A DNA stretch of 25,470 bases. Source: Penium margaritaceum. Lineage: Eukaryota; Streptophyta; Zygnematophyceae; Desmidiales; Peniaceae. A model generated the notes under the pieces. The model saw only the letters and a list, made by a program, of their open reading frames with translations, was not told the origin of the DNA and did no database searches. Every line of letters starts with the position of its first letter. The stretch's first letter is position 1. Below are positions 9,357 to 18,171 of this stretch, piece after piece. The translations under genes were made by a program, and so were the position numbers. Where the stretch lies: NCBI GenBank assembly GCA_023375785.1, contig SZWC01004792.1, forward strand, positions 26,710 to 52,179, read 5' to 3'.

Positions 9357-10178
9357 TCACACAAGTCCGCACTGTCCATTCAGCTGCTGAAAGCGGTGCG
9401 CTGCCAGCGGCTTGGTCAAGAACTCTGCCAACATCATGCTTGGAGGGCAGAACTTGATCTGCACCACCTGCTTTGCCACAAGCTCACGGATGAAGTGGTA
9501 CCGCAGGTCAATGTGCTTGGTGCGAGCGTGAAACTCGGCGTTCTTCGTCAGAGCAATGGTGCTCATGTTGTCATAGTAGATGCTGGTGGCTGTGGTCTAC
9601 TGCTGTCCAAGGCTTTTTGGCAGCTCACGCAGCCACACGGATTCCCTTGCTGCTTCACTCTGGGCGATGTACTCTGCTTCGGTGGAGGAGAGGACGACGC
9701 ACTCTTGCTTCTTGCTCCTCCAGCTGAATGCACCTCCCCTGAGCACAAACACGAACCCACTAGTCGACCTCCTTGTGTACAGGTCACCTCCCCAATCTAC
9801 GTCACTGTAGCCGATGAGGATGGGGCTGTTGTTGCTGTTGAAGGTGAGGCAAAGGCTGCCACTGTTGTCAAGGTAGTGCAACACGCGCTTAATCGCCTCC
9901 CAATGCGGCACGCCCGGATTCGCACAAAACTTGTTGAGCACTCCCACTGCTTGGCTGATGTAGAGGCGTGTGCCACCTGTTACATACATGAGGCTCCCAA
10001 CTGCTGCTTGGTACGACACTGCTTCCATGCGGGTGCTCTCTTGTACGCCGTGGGGAGTCTACTTCATGCTCAGCTTCGCTCCCACTTCCAGTGGTGTTGC
10101 CGCTTTGCGTGCTTCTGCGATGTTGAAGCACTTGACAATGTCGCTCACGGACTTGCTGTGCGACAACTCCAAAGTCTG
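9357..10178 (-). pseudogene. Copia-A2 RNase H domain
   Basis: Same domain as 1389-2189. Visible motifs are YQAAVGSLMYVT, YSDVDWGGD, SSTEAEYIA, YYDNMSTIAL and RTKHIDLRYHFI, ending in TGA at 9357-9359. An in-frame TAG at 9597-9599 falls where Copia-A1 has CAG (Gln), and another TAG upstream, near 10060, precedes TPHGVQ where Copia-A1 again has CAG. The acidic residues of the RNase H active site appear kept, but the domain is not translatable as one piece. Confidence 0.9.
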
Positions 10179-10441
10179 CTACTACTGGTTGCGCTTGACC
10201 TGAAGGCCAAGGTAGTAAATGAGCTCTCCCATGTCTTTCATGTCAAACCTTGCAACAAGGGACTGCTTCACATCGTCTAAAAGAGACTTGGAGTCAGATG
10301 CAATGAGCAGATCATCAACATAGAGCAAGATGATTACCTGGCTTGCCTCTTGTGTGCGTCCATAGACTACATGGTCAGCTTCATTGCGCACAAAACCAAG
10401 ACCAGCCAGCTGCTCATCCATCTTGTGGTACCATGCTTGCG
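10179..10441 (-). pseudogene. Copia-A2 reverse transcriptase, C-terminal half
   Basis: The segment contains MDEQLAGLGFVRNEADHVVY, YVDDLLIASDSKSLLDDV and MKDMGELIYYLGLQVKRNQ, the half of RVT_2 that carries the catalytic YVDD. It is out of frame with the upstream half because of a small deletion near 10441-10455 (GGTGCTTGCTTAGGCCG here, GGGGCTTACTTCAGGCCG in Copia-A1). It ends in a stop at 10182. Confidence 0.88.
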
Positions 10442-11896
10442 GTGCTTGCTTAGGCCGTAGAGAGCCTTCACAAGCTTGCAAACCAAATCCTCCTTCCATT
10501 CCACCACATACCCCTCCGGCTGCTCCATGTACACATCCTCCTCGAGGTCACCATTCAGAAATGCACACGTCACATCCATTTGGTGCACCTCCCAGTCCAT
10601 AGGATCAGCAAGAGCGAGGATCGCTCGGATGGATGGGAACTTTGCGACAGGTGCAAATTTCTCATTGTAATCCACACCCTCAGTCTGCGCATACCCCTTT
10701 GCAACCAGCAGTGCTTTGTACTTGAGCAGCTTACCATCCACACCATGCTTGCGCTTGAAGATCCACAAGCATCCAATCACCCGGCTGCCATGTGGAGCTT
10801 CCTCGAGGGTCCAGGTGCCGTTCTTCATGAGCGCACCATACTCTTCGTCTGCTGCAGCACGCCAATCTGCCGCCTTGGTGCTGCGCATGGCTTCAGTGAA
10901 TGTGGTTGGGTCATTGGTGATAGTGAGGAAGAGGAGCTCAAGGTCCGAGGACTCTGTTGGTGGTGAAGCGGTACACAGGTTCAGCCGCTCCCCTTGTTGC
11001 GTCTGCTTCTTTGCAAGCCTGTCAGACCGCCGTACCTGCTCCCCACTGTCTTTTAACCCTTTGTTGATGCGTGCAGACCGTTGTGGCACCTGCGGTACAT
11101 TGCTTTGCTGGTCCTCCTCATCAGATCCGGCTACAGGCTCCTTCTCCTTCTCAGCTCCCTCCACCTCCTTGTCATTACCACTATCACCGCCATCTTTCGC
11201 ACCGCCCTCTTCTGCTACCGGCTCTTCTCCAACTTCTGGTGTGAGTGCGGGAGCAAGTGGAACTACACACATAGGGATCCAAGTCCAGCCCCTCACGTCC
11301 TCTTGAAAGATGTCGTCATGGCTGCGAATGATCTTGTAAGCAGCGAGGTTGTAGAGGCGGTATCCCATGGTGTCGTAGCCAAGGAAGGAAGCTTTCACCA
11401 ACTTTGCGTCCAACTTGTTGCGGTTGCCGGTAGGCACGTGTACGAATGCGCCACACCCGAAGACTTTCAGGTACGTCACTGTTGCCTTGCGCCCCGTCCA
11501 CGCCTCCTCCGGTGTCATCAGTGGCACGGCGCATGTAGATCTCTGGTTTTTCAGGTACATGGCACTGTTGACCGTTTCCGCCCAAAAGGTTGGGAGCTCC
11601 GCATCTTGGAGCATGCTACGAACACACTCCATGAGCATGCGGTTCGCACGTTCAGCCACGTCGTTCAGTTGCAGTGTTCCAGGTAGGATGATCTCTTTCC
11701 TGATCCCCTGGCTCTTGTGGAAGTTGCAGAAGTTGTTGGAGAGGTACTCTCCTCCACCATCGGTGCGAAGCACCTTCAACCGCCTGCCACTCTCATTCTG
11801 TGCAGCAGCAATCCACACCATGAAAGCAATAAAGCACTCATCCTTTCCACTCAGGAAGGACACTCTCGTCTTTTGAGACTTGTCATCAATGAACAT
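10442..11896 (-). pseudogene. Copia-A2 integrase core, linker and RT N-terminal half
   Basis: The longest open stretch of this copy: about 480 codons without a stop from 11896 down to the RT frameshift. It covers FIDDKSQKTRVSFLSGKDE, the second and third integrase acids (RTDGGGEY and NDVAE, 35 residues apart), the motifs PLMTPEEAWTGRK, FGCGAFVHVP and LGYDTMGYRLYNL, an acidic linker, and RT motifs YKALLVAKGYAQTEGVDY, FAPVAKFPSIRAILALAD and QMDVTCAFLNGDLEEDVYM. It matches 2478-4230 of Copia-A1 without that copy's 270 bp duplication, which supports calling the duplication an artefact. Confidence 0.9.
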
Positions 11897-12421
11897 GACA
11901 AAGAAAAGTTGTTGGACAAGGACTGTGATGGCATGGGACCAAACAAATTAGAGTGAACGAGTGAGAGGAGCTCAGTCGTCCCCTTCCCTTCCCCCGTGAA
12001 AGGAGAGCGAGCTTGCTTCCCTTCAATGCAGCTCTCACAAGCCGATGCACCTGGCTGTTTCACCCCCTTGGGCTCCAGGCCGCGGACCATCTGCTACATG
12101 GAGATGATGGCGCCAAACCCGAGGTGACCAAGCCGGCGGTGCCACAGGCCAATGTCGTGATTTCCCTCTCTCGCCACCAACGCTGAGTCGGCTTCCTTCT
12201 CCATTGCAACATAGAGGCAGTAAAGACCATCCTCCTTGTCCGCTTTTGCAAGCATACGGCCTGCACAGATAGAGATGGTGCAGCCACCATTCTCAAAGCG
12301 AACCAGCATGCCTTCGGAGATGAGAGATTAGAAAGAGAGGAGGTTAGCTGCCAGCCCAGGAACATGGAGCACCTTCTTCACACGAAGCTCCACGTGCGTA
12401 CCCTCAACGGAAGTACAAAAA
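11897..12421 (-). pseudogene. Copia-A2 pre-integrase region and integrase N-terminus
   Basis: The pre-integrase zinc site is recognisable (HRRLGHLG, CESCIEGKQARSPF). The first catalytic Asp of integrase is Asn here: LVHSNLFGP against LVHSDLCGP in Copia-A1. A TAG replaces Gln in the SMQQMVRG motif near 12096, a TAA replaces Ser near 12329 (SVSSLIS in Copia-A1), and frameshifts lie near 11900 and near 12418, where an A run is one base longer than in Copia-A1. Confidence 0.87.
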
Positions 12422-13007
12422 CACAGTCTCACCATCCCCAACTGCCATTTGTACATGATTGTCCCCCATGTACACCCGACGGGGCTCAATGGTGGTGTAG
12501 ACAAGGAACCACTCCCGGTGACACGTCATGTGCCGCGTGGCTCCCAAGTCGATGATCGAGAACAAGGCGGTGTTGTCGAAGACGTGCAGGACCCAGATGG
12601 TGGTCACAAATCCACTCTCCCAATCTCCTGCGTTCGCAGAAGCGTCGGACTGTTTTCTCGCTCCCACTTCAGCCGCAAGGTCAGCCTTCTTCTTCCAGCA
12701 TTCACGCGTCCAATGGCCCGGCTTCTTGTAGTAGTGGCAGTTCCCCTTCTTCTTTCCTCCTCGGCCATTGCTCCTGGCTGGTACAGCACCACCCCCATGA
12801 CCAGAGTTGGTGATGAGAGTGACGTCCAGTCCGCTTCCGCCCTCCTCTTCCTTCCGCCCCTCCTCCTCAAACAGCAGGCTCTCCTCCACATCATTGAGGG
12901 AGAGCTTGTGGCCACGCTGGTCCAGGGCAACAATAAGAGGAGTGTAGCTACTAGGAAGGCCAGAGAGGATGGTTAGCATAGGCACACGCTCCTTGACATG
13001 GTCCTCA
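12422..13007 (-). pseudogene. Copia-A2 gag C-terminus, zinc knuckle and protease
   Basis: An open frame runs from the hAT insertion site to 12404 with LTILSGLPSSYTPLIVALDQ, HKLSLNDVEESLLFEEEGRK, a damaged zinc knuckle CHYYKKPGHWTREC (second Cys is Tyr) and the protease site IIDLGATRHMT, in which the active-site triplet Asp-Ser-Gly has become Asp-Leu-Gly. This segment holds the roughly 75 bp of gag that are missing from Copia-A1 between 5163 and 5620. It continues at 17016 on the far side of the hAT. Confidence 0.9.
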
Positions 13008-13015
13008 ATTACAGC
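13008..13015. repeat. hAT target site duplication, left copy
   Basis: ATTACAGC precedes the left hAT end and is repeated exactly at 17008-17015. Eight base pairs is the standard duplication length for hAT elements. Removing one copy plus the element restores the gag context seen in Copia-A1 (TCCTCAATCGCAGCAAGCTG at 5708-5727). Confidence 0.95.
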
Positions 13016-13100
13016 CCATGTTCACTTCGACTTGGCGACTTTTGGGCAAAAGTCGAAGTCGCCAAGTCGATTTAAGTCGACTTGGAGTCGACTCCGACTT
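13016..13100 (+). repeat. hAT left TIR and subterminal palindrome
   Basis: The 13 bp TIR is followed at once by a hairpin with 14 bp perfect arms, CGACTTGGCGACTT (13028-13041) and AAGTCGCCAAGTCG (13056-13069), then by further GTCGACTT words (13075-13100). Subterminal repeats of this kind are the transposase binding sites in characterised hAT elements such as Ac; that they act so here is inference. Confidence 0.85.
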
Positions 13101-13772
13101 TCACCATTAAGAGCCCCCGGGGCCAGAGGGGGCTGAGCTTGGGTTGGCCGTTTGGTCTCGGAAAAAAAACCCAAGGGTCAGCTCGGCAAGCCAGATCGAC
13201 CCCGAGCATTTTCCGTGGGAGATTCGACTTGCCGTATCTTGCCCACGGCATCGTTTTGCACTCCAGCACAGTCAGCATGAACCATGATATATGGATGGTT
13301 GCCTGTCATCCAGCATCGATTTCCATGTTCAGAATTAGCCTTTGCATGTGACAGCCTAGCATCGATTGTCCAGTCAGGATGAGTTATTGTGACAAGGCGG
13401 AAAGGAATCCAGTCTGGTCATGTGACCTGGAAGATGCAAGCTCCATGCAACAATCAAACCTGGCCGCTTGGATCTGTTGATGCAGGTACTCTGCATCTGG
13501 CCGCATGGACCACGACCTTCCACGCATGCACCTAAAGGAATATGTGCTAGTTGAGGCAGAGGTGCTAGAAGAATGAACAATATCCATTCCTTAGGCATAC
13601 AATCGAGGGAAGGGAACAAAGACCATTTGACTTAGCGTTGGCCCTAGTACCGCACGGTAGTCTTGCTCGTTCATTCGAGTCTCCGACTTGATTCATTTGG
13701 CCAACAGAGGCCGGCCATTGCCGGCCTTGCACTTAGCCGTGTAGTCCACAGTGGACTACACGGGAGTCCACC
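13101..13772 (+). other. hAT 5' untranslated/promoter region
   Basis: There is no convincing coding sequence. It presumably holds the promoter and leader of the transposase. A near-perfect palindrome GTGTAGTCCAC-A-GTGGACTACAC occupies 13739-13761, 11 bp before the start codon. The frames open here on either strand have no recognisable motifs. Confidence 0.55.
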
Positions 13773-14180
13773 ATGGCTAGAGAGCCAGCAGCATCGGCGG
13801 TTGCAGCAGTCCGTGGTGCCACAGCCACTGCCGCACCCGCTGTGCGCCAACTGCAAGGGGATCTGCTGACGCGAGCACTGTCGAAGTACTTCAAACCTTG
13901 CCCCACTCCCAGCGGCTACCTGGGCTTCTCGTGTGGCGCTTGTGGCAAGAGCTTCTCTGGCGGCAGCGACCGCATGCGAGGCCAATATGGTGCGACTGTT
14001 GCCAACGTGGTGAAGTGTTGCGTTCCACCCGCTGGCGCACGCGCTCTGCTTGGACTGCCGCCAGTTCCACCGCCTCACGATGGTTTTGAAGGTGCTGACG
14101 CCAAGCTCTTCAGAGGCGAGGGTGACTCGTGGGGAATGAGAGACCACCCTGTGGACTGGACGCAGCTCACCGTCGAATGA
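13773..14180 (+). pseudogene. hAT transposase, N-terminal zinc-finger part
   Basis: The start ATG at 13773 has an optimal ACCATGG context. After an Ala-rich leader come RALSKYFKPCPTPSGYLGF and a BED-like finger: C54-x2-C57, GKSFSGGSDRMRG, then CC at 82-83. The position where a His ligand is expected (about residue 71) is Gln, which may disable the finger. BED fingers bind the transposon ends. The frame ends in TGA at 14178-14180, but coding character continues in the same frame beyond it, so the stop looks like a nonsense mutation rather than the natural end. Confidence 0.82.
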
Positions 14181-14843
14181 CAGCGGCAGGCAGCACGGGA
14201 GGCTGCTGGTGTCGCAGAGCCCGATGAAGAAGCAGAGGGGGTTGATGTGCTGTCTCCAGCTCACCAGCTCCTGCGCACTGGGCCAACGCCATCGCTGGCA
14301 TCTTTGAACAGCAGCCGCCAGACGAGCATGCGGGACCACATCGACAACCACCTCAACAAAGACTGCCAGAAGGCAGTTGTCAAGGTGATGGCTAAAGGTG
14401 CCCTCCCCATCTCCTTCTGCCGCGAGCGTGTGGTGCTGGAGCTGATTTACAAGGCTCGTCGCACCAACCCTGCTTTCCGCCTCCCATCCCGGGAAACAGT
14501 TCTTGACGACATCCTGCCTGACCTGGACAGAGAGCTTGCTAAAGGTGAACAACCGTTGTGTGATGGATGGGACATCTTTGGGGTGACTCTGGGTGTTGAC
14601 GAGTGGTCAGACATCCAGATCCGGCCAATCTATTCTGCCATGGCCACAAATGCTGAGGGTACCGCGCATCTGTTCTCCCGTGATGCCACGGGGCTTGTAC
14701 GAGATGCGAATCACGTTGCTGCTGTGATTGACCTGGCGATCCAGGAGGTGGGGGCAGAGAAGGTGGTGATGGTTATCACCGACAATGCCTCCACCAACAC
14801 CAAGGCATGGACCACGCTGAGGGAGAAGTATCCAAGATTTTTT
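14181..14843 (+). pseudogene. hAT transposase, DUF659/catalytic part
   Basis: Same frame as the N-terminal part. It contains HIDNHLNKDCQKAVVKVMAK, LPISFCRERVVLELIYKARR, then LGVDEWSDIQIRPIYSAMA with the probable first catalytic Asp and VVMVITDNASTNTKAW with the second, as in the RNase H-like fold of hAT enzymes (DUF659 block). Near 14830-14843, at a run of seven T, one base is missing and the reading passes to another frame. The misframed end runs to 14876. Confidence 0.9.
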
Positions 14844-16165
14844 TCACGGGTTGTGTGGCCCACAGCATTGACCTAGTGCTGAAGGACATTGCAAAGACGG
14901 AGTGGGGCAGCATTCTGGTGGGAAACGTTGAGAAGGTGGTGACTTTCATGAGGAACAAGGACATTCTCCGGTCATGGATGAAGAAGGAAAGTGGCAGGAA
15001 GGTTCTGTTTCCTGCATGTGCCACCCGCTTTGCATCAGTTCACCGCATGCTGAAGCGTATGTTGGTCATGCAGCCAACACTTGAGAAGATGGTGAACAGT
15101 GACACATGGACTGAAGTGGCTGCTGGTCGTGATGCGGGATATCGCAGGAGAAAGAAGGAGGTGCGCAAGCTGGTCCGGCAGGGTGTCTTTTGGCTGCAGG
15201 TGAAGGCACTGTACAATCTGATGACGCCACTGGTGGTGGCATTACGCAAGGCGGACGCAGCAGGGGGCACGGCAGGCATCATCTATGAGGCACTGCTTGA
15301 TGNCACAGAGCAGCTGCGCAGCCTAAGAGTGAACCGTGGCCGTCGCCGTGCAGCAGTGAACCCTGCATGGGTCAAGTACACCATGAAACGCTTGTCTGAC
15401 AGGTGGACCAATCAGATGTGCTGCCCTGTATTTGCTGCTGCACGCCGCATCCATCCACAGCATTTTGGACACAAGTTTGATGCAGATGAGAATGCTGTGG
15501 AAGCCTGGAATCAGGTGGTCAATGCACTCGTGCCAGACGATGAGCAGGTGGCGCTGGAAGATGAGCTGGAGGCATTCTCCAACGGCCGTGTGACGGTGGT
15601 GGAGGATCCAGCCCGGCAGCAGGATGTGGAAAGGGCCAAGGCAGCAGTGGCAAAGGTGGTGGCTGGTGAGGTGGCGGGATTCCGCTGGCATGCCCGCCAC
15701 CTTACGCGTTTACCCGCTCTCCGCAAGCTGGCAATGCGGCTGCTGGCACAACCATGCATGTCATCAGAGTGTGAGAGGGCCTTCAGCAAGCACCAGCTGA
15801 TCCAGACTGCTCGCCGAAACAGGCTCAAAACATCAACGTTGGAGATTCTGGTCCGAGTGAACGTGAGGCTTACCCGAATGTATGGGAAGGTGAAGGGAAG
15901 GAAGCTGACAGCCGAGCTGAAGCAGTTTGTTGATGATGATCCTGCTGACAGTGGGAGTGAGGTGGATGGGGAGGTGGAGGAGCGAGACGTGGGACCTGAA
16001 TGGGACGCAGACATCGCTGACGCTGAGGTGGAGGGGATGGATGCGATGGCAGTTCAAACAGCAACAGGTGCAGGAATTGAGGCAAATGGAAAGGAGGGTG
16101 GAGCAGAGGATGAGGTGGACGACGAGGACGCCGATGACGATGAGGACGAGGACCTTGAAGCATGA
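14844..16165 (+). pseudogene. hAT transposase, C-terminal part with dimerisation domain
   Basis: Starting with FFTGCVAHSIDLVLKDIAK, directly continuous in homology with the preceding part, it goes through FPACATRFASVHRMLKRML and, after the N at 15303, the C-terminal hAT dimerisation domain LPALRKLAMRLLAQPCMSSE and ERAFSKHQLIQTARRNRL. The Glu in SSECERAFS is in the position of the third catalytic acid of hAT enzymes. An Asp/Glu-rich tail (15930-16160) follows and ends in TGA at 16163-16165. How much is missing at the N cannot be told, but the frame is the same on both sides. Confidence 0.92.
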
Positions 16166-16501
16166 ATGGAGTCGGATGGTAGTGAAGACGAGGGAGCTGA
16201 ACAGGAGGAGATGAGTGAAGATGATGGCAAGCACGAGCCGGATGTTGAGGAGGTGAGCAGGGTTCTGCACCAGGGAGTTAGGAAGAGGAAGGAGCTGGAG
16301 GCACCACTGCAGGATGGAAGCGAAGCACCAACGTCAACTGTTACACTTTCTAAATGCAACTCCACCTCAGCCACTAAGGGTCGTGCAGCAACACCAGCAG
16401 CTACACGCCCATCAGCAAGTGCTGCTGGTTCCAGTGGACCTGGGACTAACTCTGCAGCTTCTCCCCCTCGTCCAAAGAGGAACTGTACCCGTCGTGGCTA
16501 G
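16166..16501 (+). pseudogene. hAT transposase, acidic/basic tail beyond TGA
   Basis: This is the same frame as the C-terminal part and continues its acidic composition (ESDGSEDEGAEQEEMSEDDG), then a Ser/Ala/Pro linker and a basic end PPRPKRNCTRRG before TAG at 16499-16501. PKRNCTRR could act as a nuclear localisation signal (inference). Either the TGA at 16163 is a mutation and this is the true C-terminus, or this is 3' UTR that keeps a biased composition. I favour the first. Confidence 0.6.
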
Positions 16502-16635
16502 AGGGTTGATTTTCATTGTCCTTGCAGTGCAGCTGTTTTAGGTTGGTAGCATTGGATGGGAATAATGAAGTGATGGTTTTGATTCCATTGAAATGGTCAT
16601 TTCCCACGTGCACACTGTTTCTTTCTCCACTGCCC

Positions 16636-16641
16636 AATAAA
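16636..16641 (+). promoter_or_regulatory. Candidate transposase polyadenylation signal
   Basis: AATAAA lies about 135 bp after the last transposase stop, inside the element and on the coding strand. It is a canonical hexamer, though plant signals are loose. Confidence 0.45.
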
Positions 16642-16909
16642 ACTTGTACAGTCATTATGTTTTGAATGATGAACAGAAGCTGGTTTCACTTTTGAAAGTT
16701 GCATTGAAGTAGCTGAAAGTGCTAGACTGACCATAAGAGTGTGCTGAGTACATGACCAGTGGTAAAAATAGCATCCTAGCATCAGAGAATGAGACATCAT
16801 AACATGACATGAGACTGAACATGTGTCTGTTTAGTCTATGTTAATGCTGGATGCAGACATGAGGTGTGCTCTGTACCATGTAATATGTGAATGAGCAGTT
16901 TTGGGGGTC

Positions 16910-17007
16910 TACACACAAACGACTTTCGACTTAGCCTAGAAAATGCCGACTTCCGACTTTCGACTTTCGACTTGGACGTCGACTTCGACTTAGGGAAGTG
17001 AACATGG
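16910..17007 (+). repeat. hAT right subterminal repeats and TIR
   Basis: At least eight CGACTT words stand in the same direction between 16919 and 16992, several as tandem CGACTTTCGACTT, then AAGTGAACATGG, the complement of the left TIR. The left end carries the same word in both orientations, as expected for symmetrical transposase loading sites. Confidence 0.85.
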
Positions 17008-17015
17008 ATTACAGC
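17008..17015. repeat. hAT target site duplication, right copy
   Basis: ATTACAGC, identical to 13008-13015. Confidence 0.95.
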
Positions 17016-17421
17016 AAGCTGGTCAGAGCTGGTCAGTTGGTATTAATGTAGTCAATCATGGATCCGGACTCATCCATCCTCACAGTGTGAAAGCGACAAC
17101 GCAGCTGCATGTTCATGAGGGTTGACTTGGCATCCTCACGCCAAACCTCCTTTGGCGTGAGGATGCCACGGATGAGGAGTTGCTGCCGTCGGCGAGGTGG
17201 AGGTAGATGGTTACGAGGGCGTGGTCACGTTTCTCGCGGTAGGTACGAGCCTCACCAGGAGAGAGGGAGCCTTCTGCTGGTTCCTTCTCCTTCTCATCCA
17301 CCTGGTTCCAGAGACCCTTCTCCATCAACACCATCTTCATGTTGTTACTCTAGTTGAAGAAGTTCTTGCCTTCGAATTCGGCGATGTTGACGCCGGCCAC
17401 CACAGAAGCGGATGTCGCCAT
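17016..17421 (-). pseudogene. Copia-A2 gag N-terminal part
   Basis: The minus-strand ATG at 17419-17421 begins MATSASVVAGVNIAEFEGKN as in Copia-A1. Codon 24 is TAG (17350-17352) in place of Trp. The frame then runs NNMKMVLMEKGLW, EARTYREKRDHALVTIYLHL and shifts near 17189, where one T is missing relative to 5900. At 17129-17167 the sequence has been replaced by a perfect hairpin. The 3' continuation of gag is at 12422-13007 on the other side of the hAT. Confidence 0.87.
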
Positions 17422-17507
17422 GGTAGTGCAATGTTCAACCGACAAACGACTCTCTCACACAAAAGGGTGCAAGGAATGCCTCAAGGATGAGGAAAAGCCT
17501 TGTTCTA

Positions 17508-17519
17508 GCTCTGATACCA
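17508..17519 (-). other. Copia-A2 primer binding site
   Basis: Minus-strand TGGTATCAGAGC, one base inside the right LTR, identical to that of Copia-A1. Confidence 0.92.
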
Positions 17520-17520
17520 C

Positions 17521-18166
17521 TGATGGAAACTGGGACAACCCTCAGGGAGGTGATCAGGCTCACCAAGAGCCGCCTAGGCAGGACCAACTGTTTGTGAGAG
17601 GGATTTGCAGGTTGCACAGACAGAAATTATGGAAGCGAATGTAGGTTTGCAGAGAATGAAAATGTCTGAATAGACTCTTGAATGAGAAATTGTGTAATCA
17701 CAGCTTTCTAACAAGCTGTTATAAGCCTCATTTGGCCAAGGGATCACTGAGATCCACTCTATCAAAGTTGACCCTCATTCCTAGCCTAGCGGGATGAGCA
17801 GCAGTCACCTTGTCACACATAAGAATTATGTCTCCCACGACCTGCACAGCCCATAATCATGGTGTGGTCCTTCCTTGAAGTCTCCTGGAGGCCCTCCAAC
17901 CATCTTTTCTTCTCAAGGGCCGCTCTCAGCCGTCCTGGCCAATAATTCTACCGCCTTTTGAGCTCAAAGTCCTTAGGTCGTCACTTTAACCCGACCCATG
18001 ATCTCCAAACTTTGGAAATCCATATCTCACTTAAACGGGCTACAAATTGAGTTCCGTAAAGTGTGTTGGAACTTGTTAAACATTCTCCATGCAACTGTCA
18101 TGCGAAATGATTTATATGTATCGAGCAACCTACTTTTGTCACTTTCTGGCACTGACATATCCATCA
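17521..18166 (-). repeat. Copia-A2 5' LTR (right copy)
   Basis: About 646 bp from TGATGGAAAC to CCATCA, aligning to 8684-9331 with many scattered differences and small indels (for example around 17686-17700 and 17771-17780). Confidence 0.92.
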
Positions 18167-18171
18167 ATCCC

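Larger units (their letters stand above)
13016..17007 (+). mobile_element. hAT DNA transposon, structurally complete ends
   Basis: This 3992 bp element has perfect 13 bp terminal inverted repeats CCATGTTCACTTC (13016-13028 and complement at 16995-17007) and an exact 8 bp target duplication ATTACAGC. Both subterminal regions are packed with CGACTT/AAGTCG words. A single plus-strand transposase gene of the DUF659/hAT-dimerisation type fills 13773-16501. It sits inside gag of Copia-A2 in the opposite orientation, so it is younger than Copia-A2. The transposase is interrupted three times and carries a gap (N at 15303), but the ends could still be mobilised by a related active enzyme. Confidence 0.96.
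8684..18166 (-). mobile_element. Copia-A2, Ty1/copia element carrying a nested hAT
   Basis: This is a relative of Copia-A1 in the same orientation, with LTRs at 8684-9331 and 17521-18166, PPT at 9332-9343 and PBS at 17508-17519. Without the hAT (13016-17007) it would be about 5.5 kb. It interrupts Copia-B between gag and protease. The immediate flanks ATGGG (8679-8683) and ATCCC (18167-18171) are not a convincing target duplication. Compared with Copia-A1 it has more frameshifts and several lost catalytic residues, and its LTRs have also diverged visibly from each other. Confidence 0.92.

Noticed and set aside
13100..14180. An intron at the TGA 14178 of the transposase
   Set aside because: The reading continues in the same frame with coding character straight through the stop, and no clear GT...AG pair is needed to restore it; a nonsense mutation is simpler.
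13671..14552. 293-codon open frame on the minus strand inside the hAT
   Set aside because: It lies antisense to the transposase, shows no motif, and is explained by the GC-rich codon usage of the plus-strand gene.
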